Both the position numbers and the translations under genes were made by a program. A DNA stretch of 64,000 bases from JBBSJZ01 sp041751935. Its GTDB lineage: Bacteria; Planctomycetota; Planctomycetia; Pirellulales; Pirellulaceae. The stretch lies in assembly GCA_041751935.1 (NCBI GenBank), contig JBGSIA010000080.1, forward strand, positions 62,001 through 126,000, given 5' to 3'. The notes below the pieces were generated by a model. It was not told where the DNA came from and made no database searches. It saw only the letters and a program-made list of their open reading frames with translations. This document shows, one piece after another, positions 26,251 to 34,624 of this stretch. Position 1 is the first letter of the stretch; each line of letters starts with the position of its first letter.

Positions 26251-27150
26251 CTCGGCATTGTGCTTCACGGTGCGATCTCGTTCATTCCCGGCCCAACTTT
26301 TTGGGCAGTCCAGGACTCACAAACGACCAGCGGATCTGGCATTGCGATGGGTTTGATCCACGGCTTTCGGATGCCATTGTTCCTTTCCGTGGCTCTTCAC
26401 TGCGATGCTGTGGAAAAAACGGGGAATGAGATCGTTGCTAGCACAGCGTTCCCGACGCATTCTCTTGCCGTTGATCATTGCGTTGTTCACGATTGAACCA
26501 GCAAACGGAATTGTCACCGCATACGTGTCGGCGCAACCGAGTTCGTCCTACACGGGGGCGACCAAGTCAACCGAGCCTCCGCCATGGCTTGCTGCGGCAA
26601 AAGGGGACCAAGAAGAAATCGAAGTTTTGCTAAGTGATCGCGGAAATATTGAGGCCAGAACGGAAGATGGTGCCACAGATCTGCACCTCGCGATTCTATT
26701 CGGTCGCAACGAACTTGTAGAATTCTTGCTGAACGCTGGGGCAGATACTTACGCTCCGAACCGAAAGGGCGAACCTTGTGTTGATATGGTGACGGCGCCT
26801 CTGGGATTTACACCGTGTGTTGCAGGACTTCTATCTGTCGAGATCCGCCAGCAAGATCTCGTCTGCGGCCGAAGAAAGATCGCGATGATTCTTGACGGGC
26901 GGAAATTCCAATTGTTGTTGCGTACGTTAATGGAATTTCCGCTGTTGGGACACCTGTGGTTCTTGTCGTTTCTCTATTGGCTTGTGCCGGTTCTTCCGTC
27001 AGTGTGTCGCTCAAGTCCTACATGCGAAAAGGCTCGCATGCGTTCGGCCCCGATACATCGATCGGTCTACTGGCAATGCCGCATGTGCTGTTGTACTACG
27101 CTATTTTTTCGCGTTCGGAGCTTTCATTGAGTTCGAGACCTATCGGCGCC
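26251..27150 (+). pseudogene. Broken acyltransferase with an ankyrin-repeat insert
   Basis: Three frames together spell one protein. A first part reads Leu-Gly-Ile-Val-Leu-His-Gly-Ala-Ile-Ser-Phe and Met-Gly-Leu-Ile-His-Gly-Phe-Arg-Met-Pro-Leu-Phe (26251-26380). The frame then shifts to Met-Leu-Trp-Lys-Lys-Arg-Gly with an Arg-Arg-Ile-Leu-Leu-Pro helix, an ankyrin repeat pair (Thr-Glu-Asp-Gly-Ala-Thr-Asp-Leu-His-Leu-Ala near 26660-26760) and a Leu-Trp-Phe-Leu-Ser-Phe-Leu membrane helix. It shifts again to Phe-Gly-Pro-Asp-Thr-Ser and Met-Pro-His-Val-Leu-Leu-Tyr-Tyr. The order fits planctomycete acyltransferase-like membrane proteins with ankyrin inserts. A stop sits just before the first part, and the C-terminal third is missing, so the gene is dead. 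Confidence 0.7.
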
Positions 27151-27686
27151 AGCGATCTTGAAGTTAATTCTCGTGTGCGTTGTGACGCGCGGAATGCTGA
27201 TTGCTAGTTACCAACTCTTCATCCGCTACACGCCCGTCGACACACGCCTGAACGACAAACGCCAAGTCGTCTGTAGCAATGAATCCGGTTCTTGCTGAAA
27301 ATTCTAAACTGCCCAAAACGCGATGAAGGCCCGACTGTCGCTGCATTAGTGAGTTTTTGCGAGGGCACCTGCGGCGTGTGCTTGCCGATTGCCAGGGGCG
27401 AGCGGCAGCTTTAGGCAAACGGCAGCTAAAAGCCCACCCGTAGAGCGAGATCCCAAGCCCCTTAGGTAATTCGCGGTGTCGGAGCAATTGTGTAGCTGCT
27501 AAAACGGCTGATGTGACGGTTGCCTAGCCATTTGGGAATCTCAATTTCCTTTATTGGACCTAACCTAATTCACACGGTAGTCAATACTGTGGGATGGTTT
27601 TACAGCTAGTCGCATGGTCCCGTTGACCGACCCTTCCACACGTGTTTCGCTCGGCAAAACACGGCATTTCTCAGTGAATCATCGAG
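27151..27686. other. Intergenic remnant between the acyltransferase wreck and tRNA-Val
   Basis: About 540 bases hold no gene that I can support. A direct repeat of GGCAGCT occurs twice near 27410-27425, separated by TTAGGCAAAC, but it has no clear meaning. The stretch may be further decayed remains of the neighbouring pseudogene. Confidence 0.35.
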
Positions 27687-27760
27687 TGGGCAATACAGAA
27701 CTCGAATCTGTGACCTCCACGATGTCAACGTGGCGCTCTAACCAACTGAGCTAATTGCCC
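27687..27760 (-). tRNA. tRNA-Val (anticodon GAC)
   Basis: The minus strand folds into a complete cloverleaf. The acceptor stem is GGGCAAT paired with ATTGCCC and a discriminator A. The D stem is GCTC/GAGC, the anticodon stem CCACG/CGTGG with loop TTGACAT, and the T stem ACAGA/TCTGT with loop TTCGAGT. The anticodon is GAC, reading valine GUC and GUU. CCA is not encoded. Confidence 0.95.
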
Positions 27761-28155
27761 GAACTTTCGGCTACTGGATGCGTTTGCGATTGACTGACAA
27801 GCGTACCTATTGTCCATCGGCCCGCAAGTACGTCTGGGTTGAATCGAGCGTTTTATTGATCGGTTTCGGTAGTCTGGAGGGGAGTTGACGGGCCGTCAAG
27901 CCAGTTTCAAGTCGTTAAAATCGTTTTTTTCCTGCATTTCTCTGTTGACGTTAGTAGGACAATGCTCCAATACTCTGGCGTTTGCTCTTGACGAATCGCC
28001 GAATTAGTTGGTACGCGACTCGCACATGAGTTACACTCACCGCCGTTGGCTGTCACTTTTGGCAGTTAAACTTTTCCACTCTTATTTTGTTGTTCGTAGT
28101 AGCGACGAATGGGAGACGTTCCAAACTTTTTGAGTCGGAAATCATCCGACCGGAG
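27761..28155. other. Leader between tRNA-Val and infC
   Basis: This stretch holds the tRNA-Val promoter on the minus strand and the infC leader on the plus strand. A six-base-pair hairpin TTGACG-GGC-CGTCAA lies at 27885-27899. Two TTGACG boxes (about 27948 and 27989) are possible -35 elements, but no good -10 box was found. No ribosomal-protein operator is recognisable. Confidence 0.35.
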
Positions 28156-28698
28156 ATGACTTTCTTGGTGGCATTGGCACGACGTTCTGTTCAACCCGAG
28201 ACCCGCGATTCAACACGAATTAACAATCAAATCCGTATCACTCCCGTTCGGGTAGTGAGTGAGACCGGTGAGCAACTGGGGATTATTTCCACCGACGATG
28301 CTTTACAGCGGGCTCGCGATGCGGGCCTGGACCTCGTCGAGGTAGCTCCCAACGAGCGGCCTCCGGTTTGCCGGATCATGGATTACGGCAAATACAAGTA
28401 CGACAAGAATAAGAAGAAAAACCACCACCAAGCTCATACCAAGACGAAGGAAATTCGACTGCGTCCTAAGACTGGCGACGAAGATATTCGTACTAAGGTA
28501 AGGCAGGCGGAAAAGTTTCTTACCCACAAGGACAAGGTCCAAGTCAGCGTGCTCTTTCGTGGACGTGAAATGGCACACATCGAGGAAGGCCGCAAGGTCA
28601 TGGAAATGGTCATCGAAACGCTCAGCGCCGTTGGCAAAGTCGAAACGTCACCTCAGCAACATGGTCGACGCATGATTTGTATGATTGCGCCCAAGTGA
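28156..28698 (+). CDS. infC: Translation initiation factor IF-3
   Basis: IF-3 binds the 30S subunit, keeps it apart from 50S and checks initiator tRNA pairing. The protein is about 180 residues, with the N-domain pattern Arg-Ile-Asn-Asn-Gln-Ile-Arg, Gly-Ile-Ile-Ser-Thr-Asp-Asp-Ala-Leu, Asp-Leu-Val-Glu-Val-Ala-Pro and Cys-Arg-Ile-Met-Asp-Tyr-Gly-Lys-Tyr. The basic linker and C domain (Val-Gln-Val-Ser-Val-Leu-Phe-Arg-Gly-Arg-Glu-Met) follow. The start is uncertain: ATG 28156 has GGAG directly against it, while TTG 28165 has the same GGAG nine bases upstream and gives a more usual N terminus. The rpmI and rplT genes that often follow infC are absent here. Confidence 0.92.
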   Translation: MTFLVALARRSVQPETRDSTRINNQIRITPVRVVSETGEQLGIISTDDALQRARDAGLDLVEVAPNERPPVCRIMDYGKYKYDKNKKKNHHQAHTKTKEIRLRPKTGDEDIRTKVRQAEKFLTHKDKVQVSVLFRGREMAHIEEGRKVMEMVIETLSAVGKVETSPQQHGRRMICMIAPK

Positions 28699-28726
28699 GC
28701 AAGCGCGGTGCGTGGAGCAGAACGCT

Positions 28727-29527
28727 GTGGTAGTTGTTGATACCGTATGCAGTGAGCTGTCTCGGATCGCGCCGTTGAAGCTGGCTGAGGAATGGGACAA
28801 CGTTGGGTTGCTTGTTGGTGATCGACGGCAATCCGTCTGTCGCGTGATGACTTGTTTGACCATTTCGGAGAACGTCGCTGACGAAGCGATTCAGCGCGGT
28901 GCTGAACTGGTCGTTACTCATCATCCACTACCCTTTCGGCCGTTGCAGCGTTTGACGACCGATGTGACGTCGTCCGTGCTGCTGCTGAAACTCATTCGCG
29001 GCGGAGTGGCGGTTTACAGTGCTCACACCGCATTTGATTCCGCAGACGGTGGCATCAATCAGATGTGGGCCAACCGATTGCAACTTGCCAATATCCGTCC
29101 GCTGGTAGAGTCGCCCGAGCCAGCGGAATCCGCAGCAGCGATCGGCGCTGGTCGCTATGGCGAGCTCCCACGACCAATGTCGCTGGCGGAACTGGTGCAA
29201 GAAGCAGCGAGATTGACCCAGGCCCAATCACCTCAACTCGTCGGTGACCGGGACAAGCAGGTTTCTCGTATTGCGATCGCTTGCGGCAGTGGCGGCAGTT
29301 TTCTCTCCGCAGCGAAAAGATGCAGATGCGATGCGATGCTGACCGGCGAAGCCACGTTTCATACTTGCTTGGAAGCTGAGTCAATCGGCATATCTCTGGG
29401 ACTCTTGGGGCATTACGCCAGTGAGCGGTTTGCGATGGAAACGTTGGCGGATCGCCTAAAAGAGAGTTTTCCGGCAATGGAAATCTGGGCCAGCCGCGCA
29501 GAGCGTGATCCGCTATCGGCACTCTGA
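28727..29527 (+). CDS. Nif3-like dinuclear metal centre protein
   Basis: The 266-residue protein belongs to the Nif3/YbgI family of hexameric proteins with a two-metal centre. It shows Pro-Leu-Lys-Leu-Ala-Glu-Glu-Trp-Asp-Asn-Val-Gly-Leu-Leu-Val-Gly-Asp near residue 15, Val-Val-Thr-His-His-Pro-Leu near 75 with two His ligands, and Thr-Gly-Glu-Ala-Thr-Phe-His near the C-terminal metal site. The family has been linked to GTP cyclohydrolase-like chemistry, but its role is unsettled. GTG 28727 is chosen because GGAG lies nine bases before it; GTG 28712 is possible. It follows infC by 28 bases. Confidence 0.88.
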   Translation: MVVVDTVCSELSRIAPLKLAEEWDNVGLLVGDRRQSVCRVMTCLTISENVADEAIQRGAELVVTHHPLPFRPLQRLTTDVTSSVLLLKLIRGGVAVYSAHTAFDSADGGINQMWANRLQLANIRPLVESPEPAESAAAIGAGRYGELPRPMSLAELVQEAARLTQAQSPQLVGDRDKQVSRIAIACGSGGSFLSAAKRCRCDAMLTGEATFHTCLEAESIGISLGLLGHYASERFAMETLADRLKESFPAMEIWASRAERDPLSAL

Positions 29528-29706
29528 GCGTTGACGCAACTAGGCCAACTTCTAGAATGCAAAACCTGGACGAATGACCAAGAAATCACGTTTCTTGGAC
29601 CTAACGGCACGGTGGATGCACCGAGGAAGGCCGTATCTGGAGGCATGCCAATCCGTCGTAGTTGGTGTGATTACGACTCCCATTTCATGAACAGAGATTT
29701 TATTTG

Positions 29707-30453
29707 ATGCCATCAAAAGAGCGTTGGCTTGCAGCACTGCCAGTTTTTAACGAAGTTGCCTATGTCGATCCCATTCTGGATCAAGTGCTCTCGTATGCGA
29801 GCGAAGTACTGGTTGTCGATGATGGATCGACTGATGGCACCGCGGAAGTGCTAGCGCGCCGTCGCGACGTGCATACGATTCGGCATGAACAGAATGCGGG
29901 CTACGGCGCGGCGCTGCAGACCGCATTCTCCTATGCGATCGAAGCGGGCTACGATGGTGTAGTGACGCTCGATTGTGACGGTCAACATCAACCTCAACGT
30001 ATCCCACGTTTCATCGAGGCTGCAGCGACGGCGGATATTGTTTCGGGAAGCCGCTACCTAAAAAAGTACGAGGGAGATGATGAACCACCGGCAGAGCGAA
30101 TGTTCATCAATCGTCGCATTACTGGTGAGTTGAATCGTCGTTTGGGGCTAGAACTAACTGACGCTTTTTGTGGGTTCAAGGCGTATCGGACGCGAGCGCT
30201 GCGACAGATTCATATTTCGGATCCTGGATACGCAATGCCAATCGAGCTGTGGGTCGAGGCGGCAGCTGCCGGCTTGCGAGTCATCGAGATTCCAGTGCCT
30301 TTGATTTATTTGGATCTGAATCGCTCCTTCGGCGGATCGCTGGATCATGCCGAGACGCGGTTGCGGTATTACAATCGAGTGCTTGACGATGCAGTAGAGC
30401 GAGCGTGCCGTGAAGGCCGTGCAGTTCGTGCCCGCAAGTCATTGTGTAGTTAG
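29707..30453 (+). CDS. Family 2 glycosyltransferase, dolichyl-phosphate mannose synthase-like
   Basis: The 248-residue protein is a GT-A fold enzyme. Leu-Pro-Val-Phe-Asn-Glu opens the nucleotide-sugar site, Val-Val-Asp-Asp-Gly-Ser-Thr-Asp-Gly-Thr follows near residue 40, and Leu-Asp-Cys-Asp-Gly-Gln-His near 90 supplies the Asp-x-Asp-type metal site. Arg-Tyr-Leu and Asp-Ala-Phe-Cys-Gly-Phe-Lys motifs are as in polyprenyl-phosphate sugar transferases. No membrane helix is present, so it is a soluble or peripheral type. It follows the Nif3-like gene by about 180 bases; the acceptor is unknown. Confidence 0.85.
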   Translation: MPSKERWLAALPVFNEVAYVDPILDQVLSYASEVLVVDDGSTDGTAEVLARRRDVHTIRHEQNAGYGAALQTAFSYAIEAGYDGVVTLDCDGQHQPQRIPRFIEAAATADIVSGSRYLKKYEGDDEPPAERMFINRRITGELNRRLGLELTDAFCGFKAYRTRALRQIHISDPGYAMPIELWVEAAAAGLRVIEIPVPLIYLDLNRSFGGSLDHAETRLRYYNRVLDDAVERACREGRAVRARKSLCS

Positions 30454-30513
30454 AGCCTATCCGAAAAAGGCGGCTGATTTAGTTACTGATTGCCGCACCA
30501 TGCCCCGACGCCC

Positions 30514-32139
30514 ATGACCTACCTGCCGCTGATGCAATCGATTTCTTACTCCGACGAGTCGTTTCGTGCTTATCGAGCGCCCTCGGCGAATGGGACAGCG
30601 CTGATTGATCCGCCGCTTTCGCAAGCTCGATCATTAACGGACACGAATCGGCAATTGACCTGGACCGACGACTCCTGGTGGGCGTCGCTGAGGACCATCG
30701 CGCGAGAACGATTGCTGGTGGATTCCATTCGCTACACCGGTGCGTATCGATCCACTGCATGGATCGACGAATTATGTCGGGGCCGCAGCTTGGGTGAAAT
30801 GCCAATCTTGATGGCGGGCCATCAGCCCGAATTGTTTCATGCGGGAGTCTGGTTTAAAAATTTTGCGCTGCATCAACTGTCGCAATCACTAGCCGCTATT
30901 CCAGTTAATGTGGTCGTCGACAACGACGTAGCGATGCGACGCTCGATTCGTGTACCTAGGCTTGATCCATCGACCGGTGATACGACTGGTTGCCTTATCG
31001 CCTACGACGAGGGCGCCGCGGGCATTCCTTACGAACAATTGGTTGTGCAAAACATTCAAACGTTTGACGGATTCGATCAGGATGTAGCTCGGGTCCTGTC
31101 AACTCTTGTCAAAGATCCTTGCGTTGTGCCGCTCTGGAATCATGCGCGAGCAGCACTGCGTCGTTGTGCTGTGGCCGGTTGCGCATTGGCTCAGGCTCGG
31201 CACGCATTCGAAGAGAACCTGGGATTAAAAACGATTGAGATCCCACTAAGCGTCGCCGTTCGCAGCATTGCGTTCGCAAAATTCTTGCTGGCGATTCTGG
31301 GTGAGTTACCAAGGTTTCAAAAATGTTACAACCGGTCGGCATCGTTGTACCGAACCGCTCATGGTATTCGCAGTTCGGCTCATCCGGTCCCAAATTTGGC
31401 AAAGGTTGACGACTGGTTTGAAGCACCTCTTTGGATCTACGGTGACGATTCGCCCGTTCGCCGCGCGGCATGGATTCGTAATCGCGATGGCTCGCTTATC
31501 ATCAGCGATCGGAATGGACGCGAATGCATTATCGAACGGCCTGGTACAGACGCCGCTGCGGAATGTTTAGCCCATGCACAATGTTCGAACTGGAAAATCC
31601 GTCCGCGGGCGCTGTTGACAACGATGTACCTGCGGCTGGTTCTGAGCGACCTGTTTCTGCATGGCATTGGCGGCGGAAAGTATGATCAACTCGGCGATGC
31701 GATCAGCCAATCATTTTTCGAGATCACTCCACCCCAATTCATGGTCATGTCGGCAACCGTGCGGTTGCCAGGCATTGAACTGACTCATGACGCGGAGTTG
31801 ACCAAAGCCGAACTACTGCGTGATTTGCGAAACACCCTGTATTCGGCGGAGCGATTTGCGGAACTTGCCCCAATTGACCCAGCGTTGATCCATCGCAAGT
31901 CGGAATTGCTGAGTTCGATTCCGCCTCACGGTCAAAAGGCGGCTTGGCACCGAGAAATAAAACGAGTGAATGCTGCGATGAGCGATTCACTGTCCGACGT
32001 GCGGGAGGAATTGCGGGATCGACTGCGGCGAACTGAAAAACAATTGGCGTCACAATCACTACTAGCAAGTCGCGAGCACTCGTTCTGTTTGTTTCCACAG
32101 GAATATCTTTGCCAAACTTACGAGCGTCTTTTGTCATAA
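30514..32139 (+). CDS. Protein with distant BshC-like features
   Basis: The 541-residue protein has Met-Ala-Gly-His-Gln-Pro-Glu-Leu-Phe-His-Ala-Gly-Val-Trp-Phe-Lys near residue 103. This resembles the Gly-Gln-Gln-Pro-Gly-Leu-Phe motif of BshC, the cysteine-adding enzyme of bacillithiol synthesis. A second likeness is Leu-Val-Leu-Ser-Asp-Leu-Phe-Leu-His-Gly-Ile-Gly-Gly-Gly-Lys-Tyr near residue 390, and a C-terminal coiled coil (Arg-Glu-Glu-Leu-Arg-Asp-Arg-Leu) is also BshC-like. The relation is remote and no partner bshA or bshB is nearby, so a thiol role is only a guess. The ATG at 30514 is preferred to the TTG at 30490. Confidence 0.55.
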   Translation: MTYLPLMQSISYSDESFRAYRAPSANGTALIDPPLSQARSLTDTNRQLTWTDDSWWASLRTIARERLLVDSIRYTGAYRSTAWIDELCRGRSLGEMPILMAGHQPELFHAGVWFKNFALHQLSQSLAAIPVNVVVDNDVAMRRSIRVPRLDPSTGDTTGCLIAYDEGAAGIPYEQLVVQNIQTFDGFDQDVARVLSTLVKDPCVVPLWNHARAALRRCAVAGCALAQARHAFEENLGLKTIEIPLSVAVRSIAFAKFLLAILGELPRFQKCYNRSASLYRTAHGIRSSAHPVPNLAKVDDWFEAPLWIYGDDSPVRRAAWIRNRDGSLIISDRNGRECIIERPGTDAAAECLAHAQCSNWKIRPRALLTTMYLRLVLSDLFLHGIGGGKYDQLGDAISQSFFEITPPQFMVMSATVRLPGIELTHDAELTKAELLRDLRNTLYSAERFAELAPIDPALIHRKSELLSSIPPHGQKAAWHREIKRVNAAMSDSLSDVREELRDRLRRTEKQLASQSLLASREHSFCLFPQEYLCQTYERLLS

Positions 32140-32255
32140 ATCACACCGGGCCTGTTGGCTCGTTTAGTTCGCGCCAACTCCAAACCGCCCCCATCTAAGT
32201 ACGTGAATCAATTTCACGAGAGTGGAAAGGCGGGACGGATGGAGCTGATTCGGAT

Positions 32256-32861
32256 TCAAGACACAGCTGCTGATTGCTTTGGGGTTGCCGTCGATCGCGA
32301 GGCGGCTTCGTCAAGTAGCTTGATCCATGGACCGATAAAGTGTCCGTTGTCATGAAAAGTGCGACCGGATACCAAGTTGTCGTCGATGACACAGGGTTCG
32401 TTGACGTAGACGCCGCCACAGACTTCCAAATCGAACTTGCATTTCGCTACCGTCGCCATTCGTCGTCCCTGGACGCACCCGGCTCGCGCCGGAATTTCGA
32501 CACCATGACAGACGCTGGCAATTGGTTTGCCGGCAGAAAAAAAGTGCTGTGTCACACGGATCAGATCTTCATCTTCGCGGATGTACTCCGGCGCGCGACC
32601 GCCACTAAAGAAGATGCCTAGATAATCCATGGGATCGATATCCCGAAACGCAATGTCCGACTGCAGCGTATAGCCTTCCCATTCCTTGGTGATGGTCCAT
32701 CCCGGTTTTACTTCGTGTAGCACCATCTGGTATCGATGCACCTCTGGGCCAGCGACAACGGGCTGGAAACCACCTTCGATCAGCCGGTAATACGGATACA
32801 TCGTATCGAGGGTCTCTGATGCATCGCCAATGATGATAAGTACTTTGTGTTTCATTTTCAT
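32256..32861 (-). CDS. DJ-1/PfpI family protein
   Basis: The 201-residue protein is a class I glutamine amidotransferase-like fold. Ile-Ile-Gly-Asp-Ala-Ser-Glu carries the conserved Glu near residue 16, Phe-Phe-Ser-Gly-Gly-Arg-Ala-Pro-Glu-Tyr follows near 85, and the nucleophile elbow Ser-Val-Cys118-His-Gly has the reactive cysteine and the following His. Members act as proteases, deglycases or stress proteins. The protein is cytoplasmic, with no signal peptide. It is convergent with the BshC-like gene. Two near ATG codons (32861 and 32855) are possible. Confidence 0.87.
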   Translation of the reverse strand: MKMKHKVLIIIGDASETLDTMYPYYRLIEGGFQPVVAGPEVHRYQMVLHEVKPGWTITKEWEGYTLQSDIAFRDIDPMDYLGIFFSGGRAPEYIREDEDLIRVTQHFFSAGKPIASVCHGVEIPARAGCVQGRRMATVAKCKFDLEVCGGVYVNEPCVIDDNLVSGRTFHDNGHFIGPWIKLLDEAASRSTATPKQSAAVS

Positions 32862-33251
32862 ATCTCGATAGGGTGTCGTTCCAAGTTATTGCGAGCCACG
32901 TTGATCTCGTCGGTGACCAGCGATTCGCACTCCAAAATCGGGGTTCCTCGTGGGAATCGAACCGGTCACTTTCTCGACCATTCGTTGTTGCACCGATGCT
33001 ACTCCCTAGGCGGCCTTAGCGGTTGAGCCAACTTCGTTGCGAGTATCTCGGGTGCAAGCTTGGGAGTTCATCCTACCGAGGCTGGTTCAGTATAACTCGA
33101 TTCCGACTTTCACTTGGCAAGACTTCGTCGAACTATTTGAGGCGTCTCCCCCCGCGACGGACTCCGCGAATTTGGTTAATTTGTATCGTTCATTGAGCCG
33201 CTGGGATGCCAATGGCTCAGCCCTTTGCTCAGACAATCGGGAGAAGAAATC
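32862..33251. other. Intergenic stretch with a tRNA-like remnant
   Basis: No gene is supported in these 390 bases. On the minus strand there is a perfect T-loop box (GGTTCGATTCC, 32953-32963) and, 57 bases earlier in transcript order, a D-arm-like TGGCTCAACCG (33020-33030). The acceptor and anticodon stems do not pair. The element looks like a decayed serine/leucine-type tRNA, or chance. A promoter for the phosphofructokinase gene must also lie here. Confidence 0.35.
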
Positions 33252-34481
33252 ATGTCCGTCAAACGAGTCGGGATCTTGACCGCTGGGGGGCTTGCCCCTT
33301 GTCTTTCGTCGGCGATCGGCGCCTTGATCGAGTCTTACACAGCGAAAGCTCCAGATGTCAAAATCATCTGCTATCGCTCAGGCTACAAGGGATTGTTGCT
33401 AGGAGACAGCTTCGAGGTCACGCCTGCGATCCGTGAAAATGCGAAGGTTTTGCACCAGCATGGCGGCAGTCCGATCGGGAACAGCCGTGTCAAGTTGACG
33501 AACGTCGCTGATTGTTTGAAGCGAGGTTTAGTTCAAGCAGGACAAGACCCGTTGCAAGTTGCCGCCCAGCAACTTCGATCGGATCAAGTCGACGTGCTAC
33601 ACACCATCGGCGGCGACGATACCAACACATCGGCCGCAGATTTGGCTGCCTTTCTCGCATCCAACAATTATGCCCTCACGGTTGTCGGACTTCCCAAGAC
33701 GATCGACAACGACGTTATTCCGATCAAGCAGAGTTTGGGAGCTTGGACGGCTGCCGAGGAAGGTGCCAAGTTCTTTGAAAACATCGTTGGTGAACACAGC
33801 GCGAATCCGCGGATGTTAATTATCCACGAGGTCATGGGACGCAATTGTGGCTGGCTGACTGCCGCGACCGCTTCTCAATATCGCCAGCGATTGGACGGAC
33901 TGGCATTCGTGCCGGAGATCGGATTGAGTCGCCAACGTCGAGAAATTCATGGCGTGTACGTTCCGGAAATGCAGTTCGATTTACAAAGTGAAGCAAATCG
34001 ATTGCGTTCGATCATGAATGAGATCGATTGCGTGAACGTGTTTATCTCGGAAGGCGCGGGCGTCGATACGATTGTCAAAGAAATGGAATCGCGTGGCGAA
34101 CAAGTACCACGTGATGCTTTCGGGCACTATAAACTCGACACCGTTAATCCTGGAAAATGGTTTGGAGAACAGTTCGCCCGAATGATTGGTGCCGAGAAGA
34201 CGTTGGTGCAAAAAAGTGGCTACTTCAGTCGCGCTGCGAGAGCCAATGCTGCGGACATTGAACTGATCGCCCAGTGCGCCAGCAAGGCCGTCGACTGTGC
34301 TCTTGTTGGCGATGGCGGCGTCGTTGGTCAAGACGAAGATCGCGGTGACGAGTTACGAGCTATCGAGTTCGATCGCATCAAAGGCGGCAAGCCATTCAAC
34401 ATTGATGCTCCCTGGTTCGGCGACCTACTCAAAGCCATCGGCCAGCCTAAGGGCGACACTGTCCATTCGCTGCATGCGTAA
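33252..34481 (+). CDS. Phosphofructokinase, pyrophosphate-dependent type
   Basis: The 409-residue enzyme phosphorylates fructose 6-phosphate. Two residues point to pyrophosphate as donor. Gly120-Gly-Asp-Asp123-Thr-Asn has Asp where ATP enzymes have Gly, and Pro148-Lys149-Thr-Ile-Asp-Asn-Asp has Lys where ATP enzymes have Gly. Asp152 and Asp154 in the same motif are catalytic. The Met-Gly-Arg motif and the Glu-Gly-Ala-Gly substrate region are present. ATG 33252 is preceded by GGGAGAAG at a good distance. PPi-linked glycolysis is common in planctomycetes, and the reaction is reversible, so the enzyme may work in both directions. Confidence 0.9.
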   Translation: MSVKRVGILTAGGLAPCLSSAIGALIESYTAKAPDVKIICYRSGYKGLLLGDSFEVTPAIRENAKVLHQHGGSPIGNSRVKLTNVADCLKRGLVQAGQDPLQVAAQQLRSDQVDVLHTIGGDDTNTSAADLAAFLASNNYALTVVGLPKTIDNDVIPIKQSLGAWTAAEEGAKFFENIVGEHSANPRMLIIHEVMGRNCGWLTAATASQYRQRLDGLAFVPEIGLSRQRREIHGVYVPEMQFDLQSEANRLRSIMNEIDCVNVFISEGAGVDTIVKEMESRGEQVPRDAFGHYKLDTVNPGKWFGEQFARMIGAEKTLVQKSGYFSRAARANAADIELIAQCASKAVDCALVGDGGVVGQDEDRGDELRAIEFDRIKGGKPFNIDAPWFGDLLKAIGQPKGDTVHSLHA

Positions 34482-34624
34482 CACCATTGAATTTTCTTTG
34501 TCCGCAGGAGTAAGCGTTTGCAAAAGATCGGCTATTCGTTGAGCTGACTTGATGCTGATATAGCAATTGTCCATCACGTCGATGCGTTGGGATTGCCGGG
34601 AATCGCAAAGGAAGGGGACCAATC

